Positions 34,351-44,167 of a stretch of 64,000 bases of DNA are shown one piece after another (position 1 is the stretch's first letter; each line of letters opens with the position of its first letter). Origin of the DNA: Novosphingobium malaysiense (GTDB lineage Bacteria > Pseudomonadota > Alphaproteobacteria > Sphingomonadales > Sphingomonadaceae); contig NZ_JTDI01000001.1 in NCBI RefSeq assembly GCF_000802225.1, positions 682,001 to 746,000 on the forward strand, given 5' to 3'. Under the pieces are notes generated by a model that saw only the letters and a program-made list of their open reading frames with translations, searched no databases and was not told where the DNA came from. A program made the translations under genes and the position numbers.

Positions 34351-34992
34351 CTACATTTTTGCGGGAGCATCCGGCTGATTATCCGGATGCGCTGCCACGA
34401 ATGCAGGGTGCTTCAGACACGCGGCCTCGATCCGCGTCATATGCGGCATGGCTGACAGGTCGAAATCGAACCGGCGCGCGTTGTAGAGTTGCGGTATCAG
34501 GACGCATTCGAACATCCCCGGCGCGTCGAACAGGTAGTCGCCGCTGCCCAGCGCGGAGAGGCGCGCCTCCAGCGGGACGAGGGTCTTCCGCAGCCAGTGG
34601 CGATACCAGGTGTCGACCTGTTCCGGCGCCAGGCCGAGATCGGTCTTGAGGTAGGCCAGCACCGGGGAATTGAGCGGGGCGTGCAGTTCGGTCGCGATCG
34701 CCATGCTCAGTTCGCGCATGGTGAAGCGGTCTTCCACGTCCGCCGGCAGTAGCGCGCGATCGGGATAGCGCTCGTCCAGCCATTCGAGGATCGCCATCGA
34801 CTGGGCATAGACGCGGCCGTCCGCTTCGAGCGCCGGGACGCCCGCGAAGGGATTGATCTTGCGATAGGCCTCGCCGCGCTGCTCGGCTTCGAGCAGGTTC
34901 ACCGGGACGACCTCGTAATCCAGCCCCTTGAGATTCAGCGCGATGCGCAGGCGGTAGCTGGTGGAGCTGCGGTAGTAGGCATAGAGGCGCAT
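34351..34992 (-). CDS. maiA: Maleylacetoacetate isomerase (zeta-class GST)
   Basis: 213 residues. The N-terminal thioredoxin-like domain has the zeta-class glutathione site YYRSSTSYRLRIALNLKG, followed by NPFAGVPALEADG and QSMAILEWLDE. The all-helical C-terminal domain includes MFECVLIPQLYNARRFDFDL. It isomerises maleylacetoacetate to fumarylacetoacetate in homogentisate breakdown. It lies 16 bases after the VOC gene and probably shares its transcript. Genes for homogentisate dioxygenase and fumarylacetoacetase are not in this window. Confidence 0.9.
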   Translation of the reverse strand: MRLYAYYRSSTSYRLRIALNLKGLDYEVVPVNLLEAEQRGEAYRKINPFAGVPALEADGRVYAQSMAILEWLDERYPDRALLPADVEDRFTMRELSMAIATELHAPLNSPVLAYLKTDLGLAPEQVDTWYRHWLRKTLVPLEARLSALGSGDYLFDAPGMFECVLIPQLYNARRFDFDLSAMPHMTRIEAACLKHPAFVAAHPDNQPDAPAKM

Positions 34993-35008
34993 GGGGCTGG
35001 CTTCCCGG

Positions 35009-35578
35009 TCAGGTTTCGGCGGCGATCTTCTCGTGCAGCCACGCCGCATGGCGCGGGGCCTTCTTGGTGCGCGACCATTCCTCGAGCATGTCTTCGGCCA
35101 CGTCCTTGAGGTTCTGCATCTGGTCAGGCGTACCGAACTGCCACGCCAGTTCAAGGCGATGGCCGTTGGGATCGAAGAAATAGATCGACTTGAACACGCC
35201 GTGGTGCGTCGGCCCGACCACATCGAGGCCGCGGGCTTCGGCGCGGGCCTTGGCCGCCAGCAGGCTTTCCTCGCTGTCGACCTTGAAGGCGATGTGCTGC
35301 ACCCAGGCCGGCGTCGCCTCGTCGCGGCCCATATCGGGCGCGTTGGGCAGTTCGAAGAAGGCCAGCACATTGCCGCCGCCGGCATCCATGAAGATGTGCA
35401 TGTACGGGTCCGGCTCACCGGTCGAGGGCACTTCGTCCTCCGCGATAGCCAGCATGAAGTCCATGCCGAGCACATCGCGGTAGAACTCCACCGTCTCCTT
35501 CGCGTCGCGGCACCGGTAGGCGACGTGGTGGATGCCGCCCAGAACGGGCGCGCGCTCCGCTGCAATGTCTTGTGTCAT
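35009..35578 (-). CDS. VOC-superfamily (glyoxalase/dioxygenase fold) protein
   Basis: 189 residues. Two beta-alpha-beta-beta-beta modules carry probable metal ligands in GIHHVAYRCRD, VQHIAFKVDSEE and GHRLELAW (His, His, Glu). The C-terminal helical tail (MQNLKDVAEDMLEEWSRTK) is extra to the fold. It sits between hppD and maiA, so a role on an aromatic-pathway intermediate is plausible, but the reaction is unknown. ATG 35578 has a GGAGAGGCAGGA stretch upstream. Confidence 0.75.
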   Translation of the reverse strand: MTQDIAAERAPVLGGIHHVAYRCRDAKETVEFYRDVLGMDFMLAIAEDEVPSTGEPDPYMHIFMDAGGGNVLAFFELPNAPDMGRDEATPAWVQHIAFKVDSEESLLAAKARAEARGLDVVGPTHHGVFKSIYFFDPNGHRLELAWQFGTPDQMQNLKDVAEDMLEEWSRTKKAPRHAAWLHEKIAAET

Positions 35579-35694
35579 TCCTGCCTCTCCATAATCAGTG
35601 GAGCCCGCCGGACCGCGACCCGGAAAAAAGCACGGTCGGCCGGGCTCCGGGGCTGGCTGCACCCGGGCGCAGCCCCGCCCCCCAGTCGGTGGTC
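35579..35694 (-). other. Structured intergenic region between hppD and the VOC gene
   Basis: 116 bases with nested inverted repeats. On the transcribed strand GGGGCTG pairs with CAGCCCC, then GAGCCCG pairs with CGGGCTC around a loop containing TTTTTT. It may be a partial terminator or an mRNA-stability element separating hppD from the downstream pair. Confidence 0.45.
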
Positions 35695-36795
35695 TTATTC
35701 CGCGGGCTCTTCGACCTGCAGCACGCCGCGGCGAACCTGATCGCGCTCCATGGATTCGAACAGAGCCTTGAAGTTGCCCTCGCCGAAGCCTTCGTCGCCC
35801 TGGCGCTCGATGAATTCGAAGAACACCGGGCCGACCTGCGCTTCTGCAAAGATCTGCAGCAGCAGGCGGGGTTTGCCGCCTTCGGTGGTGCCGTCGAGCA
35901 GGATGCCGCGCGTTTTCAGCTCATTGACCGGCTGACCATGGCCCGGCAGGCGCTCGTCGAGCATGTCGTAGTAGGCCTCGGGCGGCGCGGTCATGAACGG
36001 CACGCCGAGCTTCTTGAGGCGGTCCCAGGCCTCGAGCAGATTGTCGGTGATCAGGGCGATGTGCTGGATGCCTTCGCCGTTGAACTCGCGCAGGAACTCC
36101 TCGATCTGGCCCTTGCCGCCTTCGCCCTCTTCGTTGAGCGGGATGCGGATCTTGCCGTCGGGCGCGGTCAGCGCCTTGGAGGTCAGGCCGGTATATTCGC
36201 CCTTGATGTCGAAGTAGCGGATCTCGCGGAAGTTGAAGAGCTTCTCGTAGTAGTCCGCCCAATAGGCCATGCGGCCGCCGTAGACGTTGTGCGTGAGGTG
36301 ATCGATCCGGTCGAAACCGGCGCCCTTGGGGTGACGGTCGACGCCGGGCAGGTATTCGAAATCGATGTCGTAGATCGACAGGGCATCGTCGCCGTCGCGC
36401 TCATAGCGGTCGATCAGATAGATGATCGAATTGCCGATGCCGCGAATACCGGGCAGACGCAGTTCCATCGGGCCGGTCTCGACCTGCACCGGCTCGGCCG
36501 AACGCGCCAGCAGTTCGTCGTAGGCCTTGCGCGCGTCGCGCACGCGGAAGCCCATGCCGCAGGCCGAGGGGCCGTGCTCGCGGCTGAAGAACCAGGCCGG
36601 GCTGTGCGGCTCGTAATTGGTGATGAAGTTGATCTCGCCCTGGCGCCAGAGCTCGACGTCCTTCGAGCGGTGGCGTGCGATCTTCGTGAAGCCCATGGCT
36701 TCGAAGATCGGCTCGAGCACGCCCTTTTCGGGCGCGGAGAATTCCACGAATTCAAAACCGTCGAGGCCAATGGGGTTTTCGAAAAGATCAGTCAT
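35695..36795 (-). CDS. hppD: 4-hydroxyphenylpyruvate dioxygenase
   Basis: 366 residues, two VOC domains. Iron ligands are in [10 protein letters not shown] (about 161-170), [10 protein letters not shown] and the C-terminal [21 protein letters not shown], the diagnostic HPPD stretch. It converts 4-hydroxyphenylpyruvate to homogentisate. The ATG overlaps the phhA stop (ATGA), so phenylalanine hydroxylation and tyrosine breakdown are co-expressed. A tyrosine aminotransferase is not present here. Confidence 0.95.
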   Translation of the reverse strand: MTDLFENPIGLDGFEFVEFSAPEKGVLEPIFEAMGFTKIARHRSKDVELWRQGEINFITNYEPHSPAWFFSREHGPSACGMGFRVRDARKAYDELLARSAEPVQVETGPMELRLPGIRGIGNSIIYLIDRYERDGDDALSIYDIDFEYLPGVDRHPKGAGFDRIDHLTHNVYGGRMAYWADYYEKLFNFREIRYFDIKGEYTGLTSKALTAPDGKIRIPLNEEGEGGKGQIEEFLREFNGEGIQHIALITDNLLEAWDRLKKLGVPFMTAPPEAYYDMLDERLPGHGQPVNELKTRGILLDGTTEGGKPRLLLQIFAEAQVGPVFFEFIERQGDEGFGEGNFKALFESMERDQVRRGVLQVEEPAE

Positions 36796-37655
36796 GCAGG
36801 TGCTCCGGAAAGGGTGATGGGGTTTTCGCCGGGCAGGCTCTCGCCCGCCGGCAGTGCAGGCGCGTCGCGCCACTTTTCGTAGACAGGCCCGAAATCGAGA
36901 CCGACCAGCTCGTCGATGAGTTGGGGCAGGCTTTCGAGCACGAAATAGGTCTTCTGGAAGTCGTCGATCATGTACCCGGTGCGCATCACGCGAACCGGAT
37001 CGAACGGCAGGCGCAGCACGTCGGTGTCGTCGATGGAATAAACGGTTTCGGATGCCGAGGAGATGATCCCCGCCCCGAAAACCTTGAGGGCATCACCCTC
37101 GCGAACGAGACCGAATTCGATGGTGTACCAGTAGATCCGCGCCAGCATCGCCAATGCGTCCATCTCCATCGCCCGCGTCCCGGCCTTGCCGTAGAGCTCG
37201 AGAAAGTCGGCAACCGCCGGATCGAGCAGCATCGGCACGTGGCCGAAGAAATCGTGAAACACGTCCGGCTCGACGAGGTAGTCGAGTTCGTGCTCGTCGC
37301 GGATCCAGCGTGTTACCGGGAATCGGCGGTGCGCCAGATGATCGAAGAACACGTCATCGGGAATGAACCCGGGGACCGCCACGAGCTGCCACCCGGTCGC
37401 CGGCCCGAGAATGGCGTTGGCATCCTCGAACCGCGGAATACCCTCGGCGCAGTCGAGCCGGGCAAGACCGTCGCGAAAGGAGGTACAGGCGTAGCGGGCG
37501 ACAAGGCCCACCTGGCGCGCATGGAGGCGGCGCCAGCGATCATGCATCTCCGGGGTATAGGCATTCCAGTCCTGGCCGACGGTGTAGTCGGCAGCGGCAC
37601 CTTCGTATTCTCCCCGAAGGCCGCTTGTGCTTGTTTGCGTACACGGCTTCTTCAT
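36792..37655 (-). CDS. phhA: Phenylalanine 4-hydroxylase
   Basis: 287 residues, monomeric bacterial type. The iron site is [15 protein letters not shown] (two His) and [10 protein letters not shown] (Glu); HTVDxR-like C-terminal regulatory parts are absent as expected. It hydroxylates phenylalanine to tyrosine with tetrahydropterin. ATG 37655 is preferred; an in-frame GTG lies at 37679. No pterin carbinolamine dehydratase gene is adjacent. It is divergent from an Lrp regulator across 107 bases containing a strong palindrome. Confidence 0.94.
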   Translation of the reverse strand: MKKPCTQTSTSGLRGEYEGAAADYTVGQDWNAYTPEMHDRWRRLHARQVGLVARYACTSFRDGLARLDCAEGIPRFEDANAILGPATGWQLVAVPGFIPDDVFFDHLAHRRFPVTRWIRDEHELDYLVEPDVFHDFFGHVPMLLDPAVADFLELYGKAGTRAMEMDALAMLARIYWYTIEFGLVREGDALKVFGAGIISSASETVYSIDDTDVLRLPFDPVRVMRTGYMIDDFQKTYFVLESLPQLIDELVGLDFGPVYEKWRDAPALPAGESLPGENPITLSGAPA

Positions 37656-37677
37656 GGTTGAGACAATACCACAAGTC

Positions 37678-37696
37678 ACGCTCGATTATCGTGCGT
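37678..37696. promoter_or_regulatory. Candidate Lrp operator between phhA and its divergent regulator
   Basis: ACGCTCGATTATCGTGCGT, centred on T37687; 8 of 9 base pairs of the palindrome match. It lies 23 bases before the phhA ATG and 67 bases before the Lrp start, where binding could control both genes. Confidence 0.55.
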
Positions 37697-37762
37697 TTAC
37701 GGCATCCCAATCGGGTGATATTGGTAGATTTCGCTATTCGATGACAACAAATTAGGTGATCC

Positions 37763-38224
37763 GTGCCGCTGGACGAATTCGACCGCAAGATCATCCATTC
37801 GCTGCAGGAAGACGCGCGCATGCCGGTGGCCCAGGTTGCCGAACGCACCGCGCTGTCCGCCACGCCGGTCAGCCGTCGCATCAAGCGGCTTGAGGATGAC
37901 GGCGTGATCCTGGGCTATCAACCGGTCCTCAATGCCCGCCGGCTGGGCTTCGAACTCGATGCCTATGTGCTCATCAATCTCGACGGGCACAGCGACGCGA
38001 ACATATCGCGCTTCGAGCAGGCCATTCAGGACAATCCCTACGTCATCGCCTGTCACGCGGTGACCGGCGACATGGACTATCTCGTCCACGTCATCGCCCG
38101 CGACGTCGAGCACCTCTCGCAGATCACGCTCAAGTCGCTCGTGCGCATACCGGGCGTGCGCGACGTGAAGTCGATCATCGTCCTCGAAACGATCAAGGAC
38201 GCGCGGGCGCTGCCACTGGAATAG
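37763..38224 (+). CDS. Lrp/AsnC-family regulator divergent from phhA
   Basis: 153 residues with helix-turn-helix (LDEFDRKIIHSLQEDARMPV, TALSATPVSRRIKRLEDDG) and RAM domain (CHAVTGDMDYLVHVIARDV). GTG start with AGGTGAT a few bases upstream. The divergent layout suggests control of phhA-hppD by phenylalanine or tyrosine, as known for Lrp-like regulators of aromatic amino-acid catabolism in other proteobacteria (inference). Confidence 0.92.
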   Translation: MPLDEFDRKIIHSLQEDARMPVAQVAERTALSATPVSRRIKRLEDDGVILGYQPVLNARRLGFELDAYVLINLDGHSDANISRFEQAIQDNPYVIACHAVTGDMDYLVHVIARDVEHLSQITLKSLVRIPGVRDVKSIIVLETIKDARALPLE

Positions 38225-38241
38225 GCAGGGCGGGCGACCCG

Positions 38242-41200
38242 TCAGCGTCCCAGCAGGTTCCTGGCCTGGCTGGCGATCTGGGCCAGCATCGCCGGCGTGA
38301 TCGTCACTGCGTTCTCGGCACGGTGCACCATCGAGCGGAAGGCCGCTATCGAGGTCATGTGATGCCGCCCCCAGTCCTCGGCGGCCGCCAGCGGGTTCTT
38401 CCTGCCCAGCTTGCTGCTGGCAAGCCGCTTGAGGAAGTCGAGCCGCATCTGCTGGAAATCGCGGGCGAGCCCGGCCACCAGCAGCCGTTCCCATGGGTCC
38501 GATGGACTCATGATCGCAGCACTCGACTGGGCCCAGTCGAGCCCCAGCCCTGCCCCGATGCGGGTAAAGGCGGCGACAAGATCGCGCGGGCCGATCCCGG
38601 TCTCGGCAGAAAGGTCGGCGATACCCACGGCGCCATCGAGATCGAACAGGTTGCCGACATCCTCGACCACTTCTTCGGGCACCTCCATGTCCCGGAAGCC
38701 GGCACGCAGCTTCAGCGAATGGGCAAGCGTGCGTTCGCCAAGCAGATCGGACGTATCGACCGACAGCGCGGCAATACCGCCCTTCAGCCGATCCAGGATA
38801 TCGCAGGGCGATACCTGCCCCGCGCCCGCGCGAAGCAGGTCCGCCATGTGGCCGCGCACGGCAATGGCCACCCGGCCAAAGAGCTTGATGCGCGCCGCTT
38901 CCGGCATCGACGCCGTCTCGAGGCGCTGCCAGAGCGCGTCCAGCCCGAACAGCCGCTCGGCGAGCGCAAAGGCAGCGGCGACCTGGGCCAGGTCCGCGCC
39001 TTCCTCTTCAGCGAGTTCGAAGGGATGAACGATGCCGAGCCGATTGACGATCCGATTGGCCAGTTGCGTCGCAACGATTTCGCAGGCGAGGCGGTGCGAC
39101 TTGATGAAGCGCGGGTACCTTTCCTGCATGGGCTGCGGGAACGCCTCCAACAGCATGCCGACAAGGCATTGGTCGCCGGGCAGATCGCTTGCCTCGATGG
39201 CATCCTGCAGCAGCAGCTTCCCGCTCGATAGCAGAACGGCGAGTTCGGGACGGGTCAAGCCACGCCCGTCCTGCGCTCGGCGCGCCAGCGTCTCGTTGTC
39301 GGCCAGGCCTTCGGTGCGGCGATCGAGATGGCCGCCTTCCTCCATCATTTCGATCAGGCGGACGTGCGAGGGCATGGCCTGCGCGCCGCCGCGCTCCGCG
39401 ATCGAGAGCGCCAGGGCCTGGAGCCGGTTATCCTCGAGCACCAGTGCCGCAACCTCGTCGGTCATCTCGCGAAGCAACTCGACGCGCTTCTTCTCGGACA
39501 GTTTGCCGGCCCGGCGCGCCGCCGCCAGCGCGATCTTGATGTTGACCTCGTTGTCCGAGCAATCGACGCCGGCCGAATTGTCGATGAAGTCGGCGTTGAT
39601 CCGGCCGCCCTGGCCCTGCCGTCCCTTCAGGGCGAATTCGATGCGGCCGGCCTGCGTGACGCCCAGGTTCGCGCCTTCGCCAATGACCTTCACCCGAAGC
39701 TCGTCGGCGCTCACGCGCAGGTCGTCGTTGGTCGGATCGCCCACCGTCGCGTTGTTCTCGGTGGATGCCTTCACGTAAGTGCCGATACCGCCGAACCAGA
39801 GCAGGTCGGCAGGCGCGCGCAGGATTGCCGAGATCAGCGAGTCCGGATCGATTTCCTCCGCTTCGATGGCCAGGGCCTCACGTATCTCGGGCGACAACGG
39901 GATCGACTTCATGGTGCGGGGAAAAACGCCACCGCCTTTGGAGATCAGCGACGCGTCGTAGTCCTCCCAACTCGAATGCGACAACTCGAACAGCCGCTTG
40001 CGCTCGGTCCAGCTCCGTTCCGGGTCGGGATGCGGATCCAGGAAGATGTGACGGTGATCGAATGCGGCGACAAGCTTGATCGCCTGCGACAGCAGCATGC
40101 CGTTGCCGAAGACATCTCCCGACATGTCGCCGCAGCCCACCACGCGAATGGGATCGGTCTGGACATCGACGCCGAGCTCGAGGAAGTGGCGCTGCACCGA
40201 GACCCACGCGCCGCGCGCGGTGATGCCCATCGCCTTGTGGTCGTAGCCGTTGGAGCCGCCGCTCGCGAAAGCGTCGTCGAGCCAGAAATCACGCTCTGCT
40301 GCGATGGCATTGGCGACATCGGAGAAGCGTGCCGTCCCCTTGTCGGCAGCGACGACGAAGTAGGGATCGTCGCCGTCCAGTATCTGCACGCAAGCCGGAT
40401 GGATCACCTTGCCGTCGACGATGTTGTCGGTAATCGATAGCAGCGTCGAGACGAAGATCTCGTAGGCCGCCTGCCCCTCGGCCGCCCACCCGGCGCGATC
40501 CTGCGCCGGATCGGGAAGCTGCTTGGGATAGAACCCGCCCTTGGCCCCGGTCGGCACGATGACCGCGTTCTTGACGCGCTGGGCCTTCATCAGGCCGAGA
40601 ATCTCGGTGCGATAGTCGTCCCGGCGGTCAGACCAGCGCAGGCCGCCGCGCGCCACGGGGCCGGCGCGCAAGTGAATGCCCTCGACACGGCGTGAATAGA
40701 CGAAGATCTCGCGCCACGGCACGGGCTTTGGCAGGCCGGGAACGAGCGTCGAATCGAACTTGAACGCCAGGGCGACATGCCCGGCGGGTGCAAAGGCATT
40801 CGTGCGCTGCATCGCGAGAACGAGATCGCGATAGGCCCGCAACAGGCGGTCGTCGTTGATGGCCCCGACGCCGGCCAGACCATTGCGGATGGCGTCCTCG
40901 GCCCGATCGCGGGCTTCGGTACGATCACCGTCGAAATCCGGATCGTGAATGGCGCGGAACAGGTCGATGAGCCCGACCGTGACCGTGGGCGCGCCCTGCA
41001 GCGCATCGACGACGGTCGGAATGCCGAAATGGGTGCCTGCCTGGCGCATGTAGCGATACCATGCCCGCAACCAGTTCGCCTCGCGCTTGGACAGGCCAAG
41101 GGCGGGAACCAGGCGATTGAACGCATCGTTCTCATTGGCGCCGTTGAGCACGCCGCACAGCGCATCCTGGATCATCGGCGCAAGCTGCAGCACCTCCTCG

Positions 41201-42993
41201 GCGTTGGTGCCTGCGGGAAGGGCCAAGGTGAAATCGTGAATGGTGCCGATGCCGCCGCGCTCGAGCGGCGTGGGGACTTCCTCGAGAACGCGAAAGCCGA
41301 AATTCTCGAGCGCCGGCACGGCATCGGAAAGCGGCAAGTGCCCATGCGCTTCGTATATCTTGAGGCGCAGGCGGCCCGGCTCGTCGCTTTCGCGGGCGTA
41401 AAGGCGTGCATCGCGATGGCCGATCACGTGCTCGCTGTCGGCCGCATCCCCGACAACGATCTTGCGCATGTGTCCGATGTCGACGGCAGCCTCGGCAGGC
41501 CCGTAGTCGGTACGGTATCCGAGCGGAAAGGCATCGGCATAGCGTGCGGCAATTGCTGCGGCACGGGCCGGCTCCAGCGACTGGGACTGGGACAGGGCGG
41601 CCTCGACGGCCTCGGCCCAGCCGCGCAGCATGACCTGGAGGCGATGGTCGAGGTCATCCTCGTCGGGTTCGTGAACACCTTCACGAATGTCCACCGTAAA
41701 GCGCAGCATCGCGAGGTTCCCGGCCTCGACCTGCAGACTCCAATCGAGCGTCGGCGCGTCCGCGGCCTCTTCGATCATCGCCTGGATGCGCTTGCGCATA
41801 TCGGTGGAGACATTGTCGCGAGGCATCCACACGAACACGAAAAGGTGCCGCATCAATGGGGCGCGGGCGATGATGAGGCGTGGTCGCGGGCGGTCGACGA
41901 GACCGATCATCGTGGTCGCGAGCCGTTCCACGTCGCGCGCACCCAGGCCCAGGACGAGATCGTGAGGCAGGCTGGTAAGCGCGTGAGCCAGCGCCTTTCC
42001 GGTATGGCTGACCGGATCGAGGCCCAGCTCCTTCGCCAGGTCGGCCAGTTGCCGGCGCAGTCGCGGCACCCGGTCCGGCGGTGCGACCAGCGAGGCGCTG
42101 GTCCAGACGCCGGCATGAACCGACAGGGCCGTGACCAGACCTTTTTCAATGACGGGAATGAGAAACAGGTCCAGCGGCACCCGGCGATGGACCGTGCCCA
42201 TCTGGTTTGCCTTGATCACCATCGGCGCGCGCACTTCACCGGCCGCCACTTCGGCATCGAAGGCCGCGAACGCACGGGCATAGCTGGCATCGGATAGCAA
42301 CTCGTTCGATCCTCGCCGGCAGATGCCGAGACGCTGCGACCGGCTGCCGTCCCGCTTGCGGGTGACATGCCCGAGCTGAGTCAGCATGCCTTCCGCGAAC
42401 CAATGCAGCAGGGCCGCGCCTTCCTCGTCCGTAACGGCTTCGGCATCGGCCTGCATCGCCTCGACCATGCGCGGCCAGTCGTTGACCGCATAGCGCACGT
42501 CGGCAAGCGTCGTTTCGATCGACCGCAGGAGGGCGCGGCGTTGCCGGGCATCGATCCGCGGCGTCTCGATGTAGATCATCGATTCGCGGAGGCCCGCACC
42601 GGCTTCGGCGTCCGGGATGGCGAGGAGATTCCCGTTTTCGTCACGCTCCACGGAAAGCACCGGGTGCGCCAGGAGATCGATCACGAGCCCCACGTCGGCA
42701 ATGGCGGCAGCAACGGAATCGACGAGAAACGGCATGTCGTCGTTGATGAGGGCGATCCGAAGCAGGCGGCGCTCTTCGCTGGACGACGCGAACTCGATCA
42801 CGGGCTCGCCCGGCTTGCGGACCTGGCCTGCCGCGAGCAGGAAGCGTGCTGCGTCGTCGACCCACTCCCCGTCGGCAGGCCCGTCGCCCGGCAGCATCGA
42901 ATCGCGGATGCGCCGGGCTATGGCCTCCTGCAGCGCGGCCTCTGATCGCCCGCTTGCCTTGGCCGGATTGGAGGTCAGTCCGTCAGCACTCAT
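38242..42993 (-). CDS. NAD-specific glutamate dehydrogenase, large (about 180 kDa) type
   Basis: 1583 residues; oxidises glutamate to 2-oxoglutarate and ammonia. It is the L_1600-type enzyme with long N-terminal ACT-like regulatory regions (about 1-700), a central catalytic domain (KNAVIVPTGAKGGFYPKQLP and the VARGGLRWSDRRDDYRTEILGL region, about 770-830; Rossmann part around VVGCGDMSGDVFGNGML) and a C-terminal domain of about 450 residues. No breaks are seen. GGAGAGAG precedes the ATG. It is separate from the neighbouring Lrp gene (converging ends 17 bases apart). It would collect nitrogen from the amino-acid pathways nearby. Confidence 0.95.
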   Translation of the reverse strand: MSADGLTSNPAKASGRSEAALQEAIARRIRDSMLPGDGPADGEWVDDAARFLLAAGQVRKPGEPVIEFASSSEERRLLRIALINDDMPFLVDSVAAAIADVGLVIDLLAHPVLSVERDENGNLLAIPDAEAGAGLRESMIYIETPRIDARQRRALLRSIETTLADVRYAVNDWPRMVEAMQADAEAVTDEEGAALLHWFAEGMLTQLGHVTRKRDGSRSQRLGICRRGSNELLSDASYARAFAAFDAEVAAGEVRAPMVIKANQMGTVHRRVPLDLFLIPVIEKGLVTALSVHAGVWTSASLVAPPDRVPRLRRQLADLAKELGLDPVSHTGKALAHALTSLPHDLVLGLGARDVERLATTMIGLVDRPRPRLIIARAPLMRHLFVFVWMPRDNVSTDMRKRIQAMIEEAADAPTLDWSLQVEAGNLAMLRFTVDIREGVHEPDEDDLDHRLQVMLRGWAEAVEAALSQSQSLEPARAAAIAARYADAFPLGYRTDYGPAEAAVDIGHMRKIVVGDAADSEHVIGHRDARLYARESDEPGRLRLKIYEAHGHLPLSDAVPALENFGFRVLEEVPTPLERGGIGTIHDFTLALPAGTNAEEVLQLAPMIQDALCGVLNGANENDAFNRLVPALGLSKREANWLRAWYRYMRQAGTHFGIPTVVDALQGAPTVTVGLIDLFRAIHDPDFDGDRTEARDRAEDAIRNGLAGVGAINDDRLLRAYRDLVLAMQRTNAFAPAGHVALAFKFDSTLVPGLPKPVPWREIFVYSRRVEGIHLRAGPVARGGLRWSDRRDDYRTEILGLMKAQRVKNAVIVPTGAKGGFYPKQLPDPAQDRAGWAAEGQAAYEIFVSTLLSITDNIVDGKVIHPACVQILDGDDPYFVVAADKGTARFSDVANAIAAERDFWLDDAFASGGSNGYDHKAMGITARGAWVSVQRHFLELGVDVQTDPIRVVGCGDMSGDVFGNGMLLSQAIKLVAAFDHRHIFLDPHPDPERSWTERKRLFELSHSSWEDYDASLISKGGGVFPRTMKSIPLSPEIREALAIEAEEIDPDSLISAILRAPADLLWFGGIGTYVKASTENNATVGDPTNDDLRVSADELRVKVIGEGANLGVTQAGRIEFALKGRQGQGGRINADFIDNSAGVDCSDNEVNIKIALAAARRAGKLSEKKRVELLREMTDEVAALVLEDNRLQALALSIAERGGAQAMPSHVRLIEMMEEGGHLDRRTEGLADNETLARRAQDGRGLTRPELAVLLSSGKLLLQDAIEASDLPGDQCLVGMLLEAFPQPMQERYPRFIKSHRLACEIVATQLANRIVNRLGIVHPFELAEEEGADLAQVAAAFALAERLFGLDALWQRLETASMPEAARIKLFGRVAIAVRGHMADLLRAGAGQVSPCDILDRLKGGIAALSVDTSDLLGERTLAHSLKLRAGFRDMEVPEEVVEDVGNLFDLDGAVGIADLSAETGIGPRDLVAAFTRIGAGLGLDWAQSSAAIMSPSDPWERLLVAGLARDFQQMRLDFLKRLASSKLGRKNPLAAAEDWGRHHMTSIAAFRSMVHRAENAVTITPAMLAQIASQARNLLGR

Positions 42994-43276
42994 TTCTCTC
43001 TCCGCGATCCACTCTACCGGCCGCGCTTCTGCGACGCGACGCGGTTACGACCTATCACCAAACGTGATCGTTTAAACGACCCTGCATCCACGGTCCTGCA
43101 GCCATGCTCCGTGGAAAACGCTCAAGAAATGACAACGACGGGCGCCGCCGACGGTTGCGAACCGCAAGCCTAACGAGCCGACCGATATTTTCCCAACGAT
43201 GTAACACGATTTCCTAAGCGCGCAATATTCGTTCCATCAATCCTGCTGTCGGCGAGGCGGTTCCAACTCGCCCAGC
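42994..43276. promoter_or_regulatory. Upstream region of the glutamate dehydrogenase gene
   Basis: 283 bases, no gene seen. It contains AAACGTGATCGTTT at 43060-43073 (5-bp arms AAACG/CGTTT) overlapping GTTTAAAC at 43070-43077, about 70 bases before the ATG, a plausible operator. A small TTGCG-AAC-CGCAA palindrome lies at 43155-43167. The part next to the kinase gene shows no clear terminator. Confidence 0.4.
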
Positions 43277-44167
43277 TCACTCGGCGGCAGCCCTCTCGGC
43301 GAGTATCAATGCCCCCATGGGTCCGGCATTGTCCCCCATTGCCGGCGGCGTGATCATTCCGGCAAGAACCTCAGGCGTAAAATCGCGCAGATAGCCGCCG
43401 AGGATTTCGGGGAGCCGGCAAAGGGCGGCTGGCAAGAGATGCGGCTGCTTGTTGGCAACGCCCCCGCCTACCACGATGCGCTGCGGAGAGAGCGTCAGCA
43501 CCAGCGCGGCCAACAGTTCGGCAAGATCATGAACGACCGGCGTCCATGCGGGGTCGGCGGCATCGACCCGCGAGGGATGACGTCCGAACCTCGCCTCCAG
43601 CGCCGGACCGCTGAGCAAGCCTTCCATGCAATCGCCATGAAACCGGCATGCGCCAGCGAACCGGTCCCCCGCCAGTCGGCGCAAGCGGACGTGCCCGATT
43701 TCCGGGTGCAACATGCCGTGCACCGGTTCACCATCCACCAGCACGCCGCCGCCCAGCCCGGTTCCGATCGTCAGATAGACGATCACCCTACAGTTCCTCG
43801 CTGCACCCAAGCGCCACTCCGCCACACCAGCCCCGTGGACATCGGTATCGAGGGCAACCGGCAACCGGAGCGCGTCGGCCAGCGGCTGGACGATCCGCGC
43901 GCCGGACCAGCCGGACTTGGGCGTATCAAGCATCGTGCCGTAATCGGGCACATCGCGCGCTACCCGGATCGGCCCGAAACTGGCCACCCCCACTGCCTGC
44001 AGGGCATCCTGTCGCTGCCAGAGTTCGATTGCTTCGATCGCGCGCGAGAGCGTCTCGTCCGGCGTTGTTGTCGGGAACTCCAACCGGTCGCGGATCAGAC
44101 CGGGCCGGCCTTGCACGACGATTGTCTTCGTCCCGCCCAGTTCGATTCCGGCGAAATTCTTGCTCAT
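43277..44167 (-). CDS. ROK-family fructokinase
   Basis: 296 residues. Nucleotide-binding GIELGGTKT at the N-terminus, VALDTDVHGAGVAEW, LTIGTGLGGGVLVDG, and the ROK zinc-site region HPEIGHVRLRR with CRFHGDCMEGLLSGPAL. The CxFHGDCxEG form is typical of fructokinases (Mak/ScrK type) rather than glucokinases. It phosphorylates the fructose released by the adjacent GH68 enzyme. Its ATG overlaps the GH68 stop (ATGA). Confidence 0.87.
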   Translation of the reverse strand: MSKNFAGIELGGTKTIVVQGRPGLIRDRLEFPTTTPDETLSRAIEAIELWQRQDALQAVGVASFGPIRVARDVPDYGTMLDTPKSGWSGARIVQPLADALRLPVALDTDVHGAGVAEWRLGAARNCRVIVYLTIGTGLGGGVLVDGEPVHGMLHPEIGHVRLRRLAGDRFAGACRFHGDCMEGLLSGPALEARFGRHPSRVDAADPAWTPVVHDLAELLAALVLTLSPQRIVVGGGVANKQPHLLPAALCRLPEILGGYLRDFTPEVLAGMITPPAMGDNAGPMGALILAERAAAE

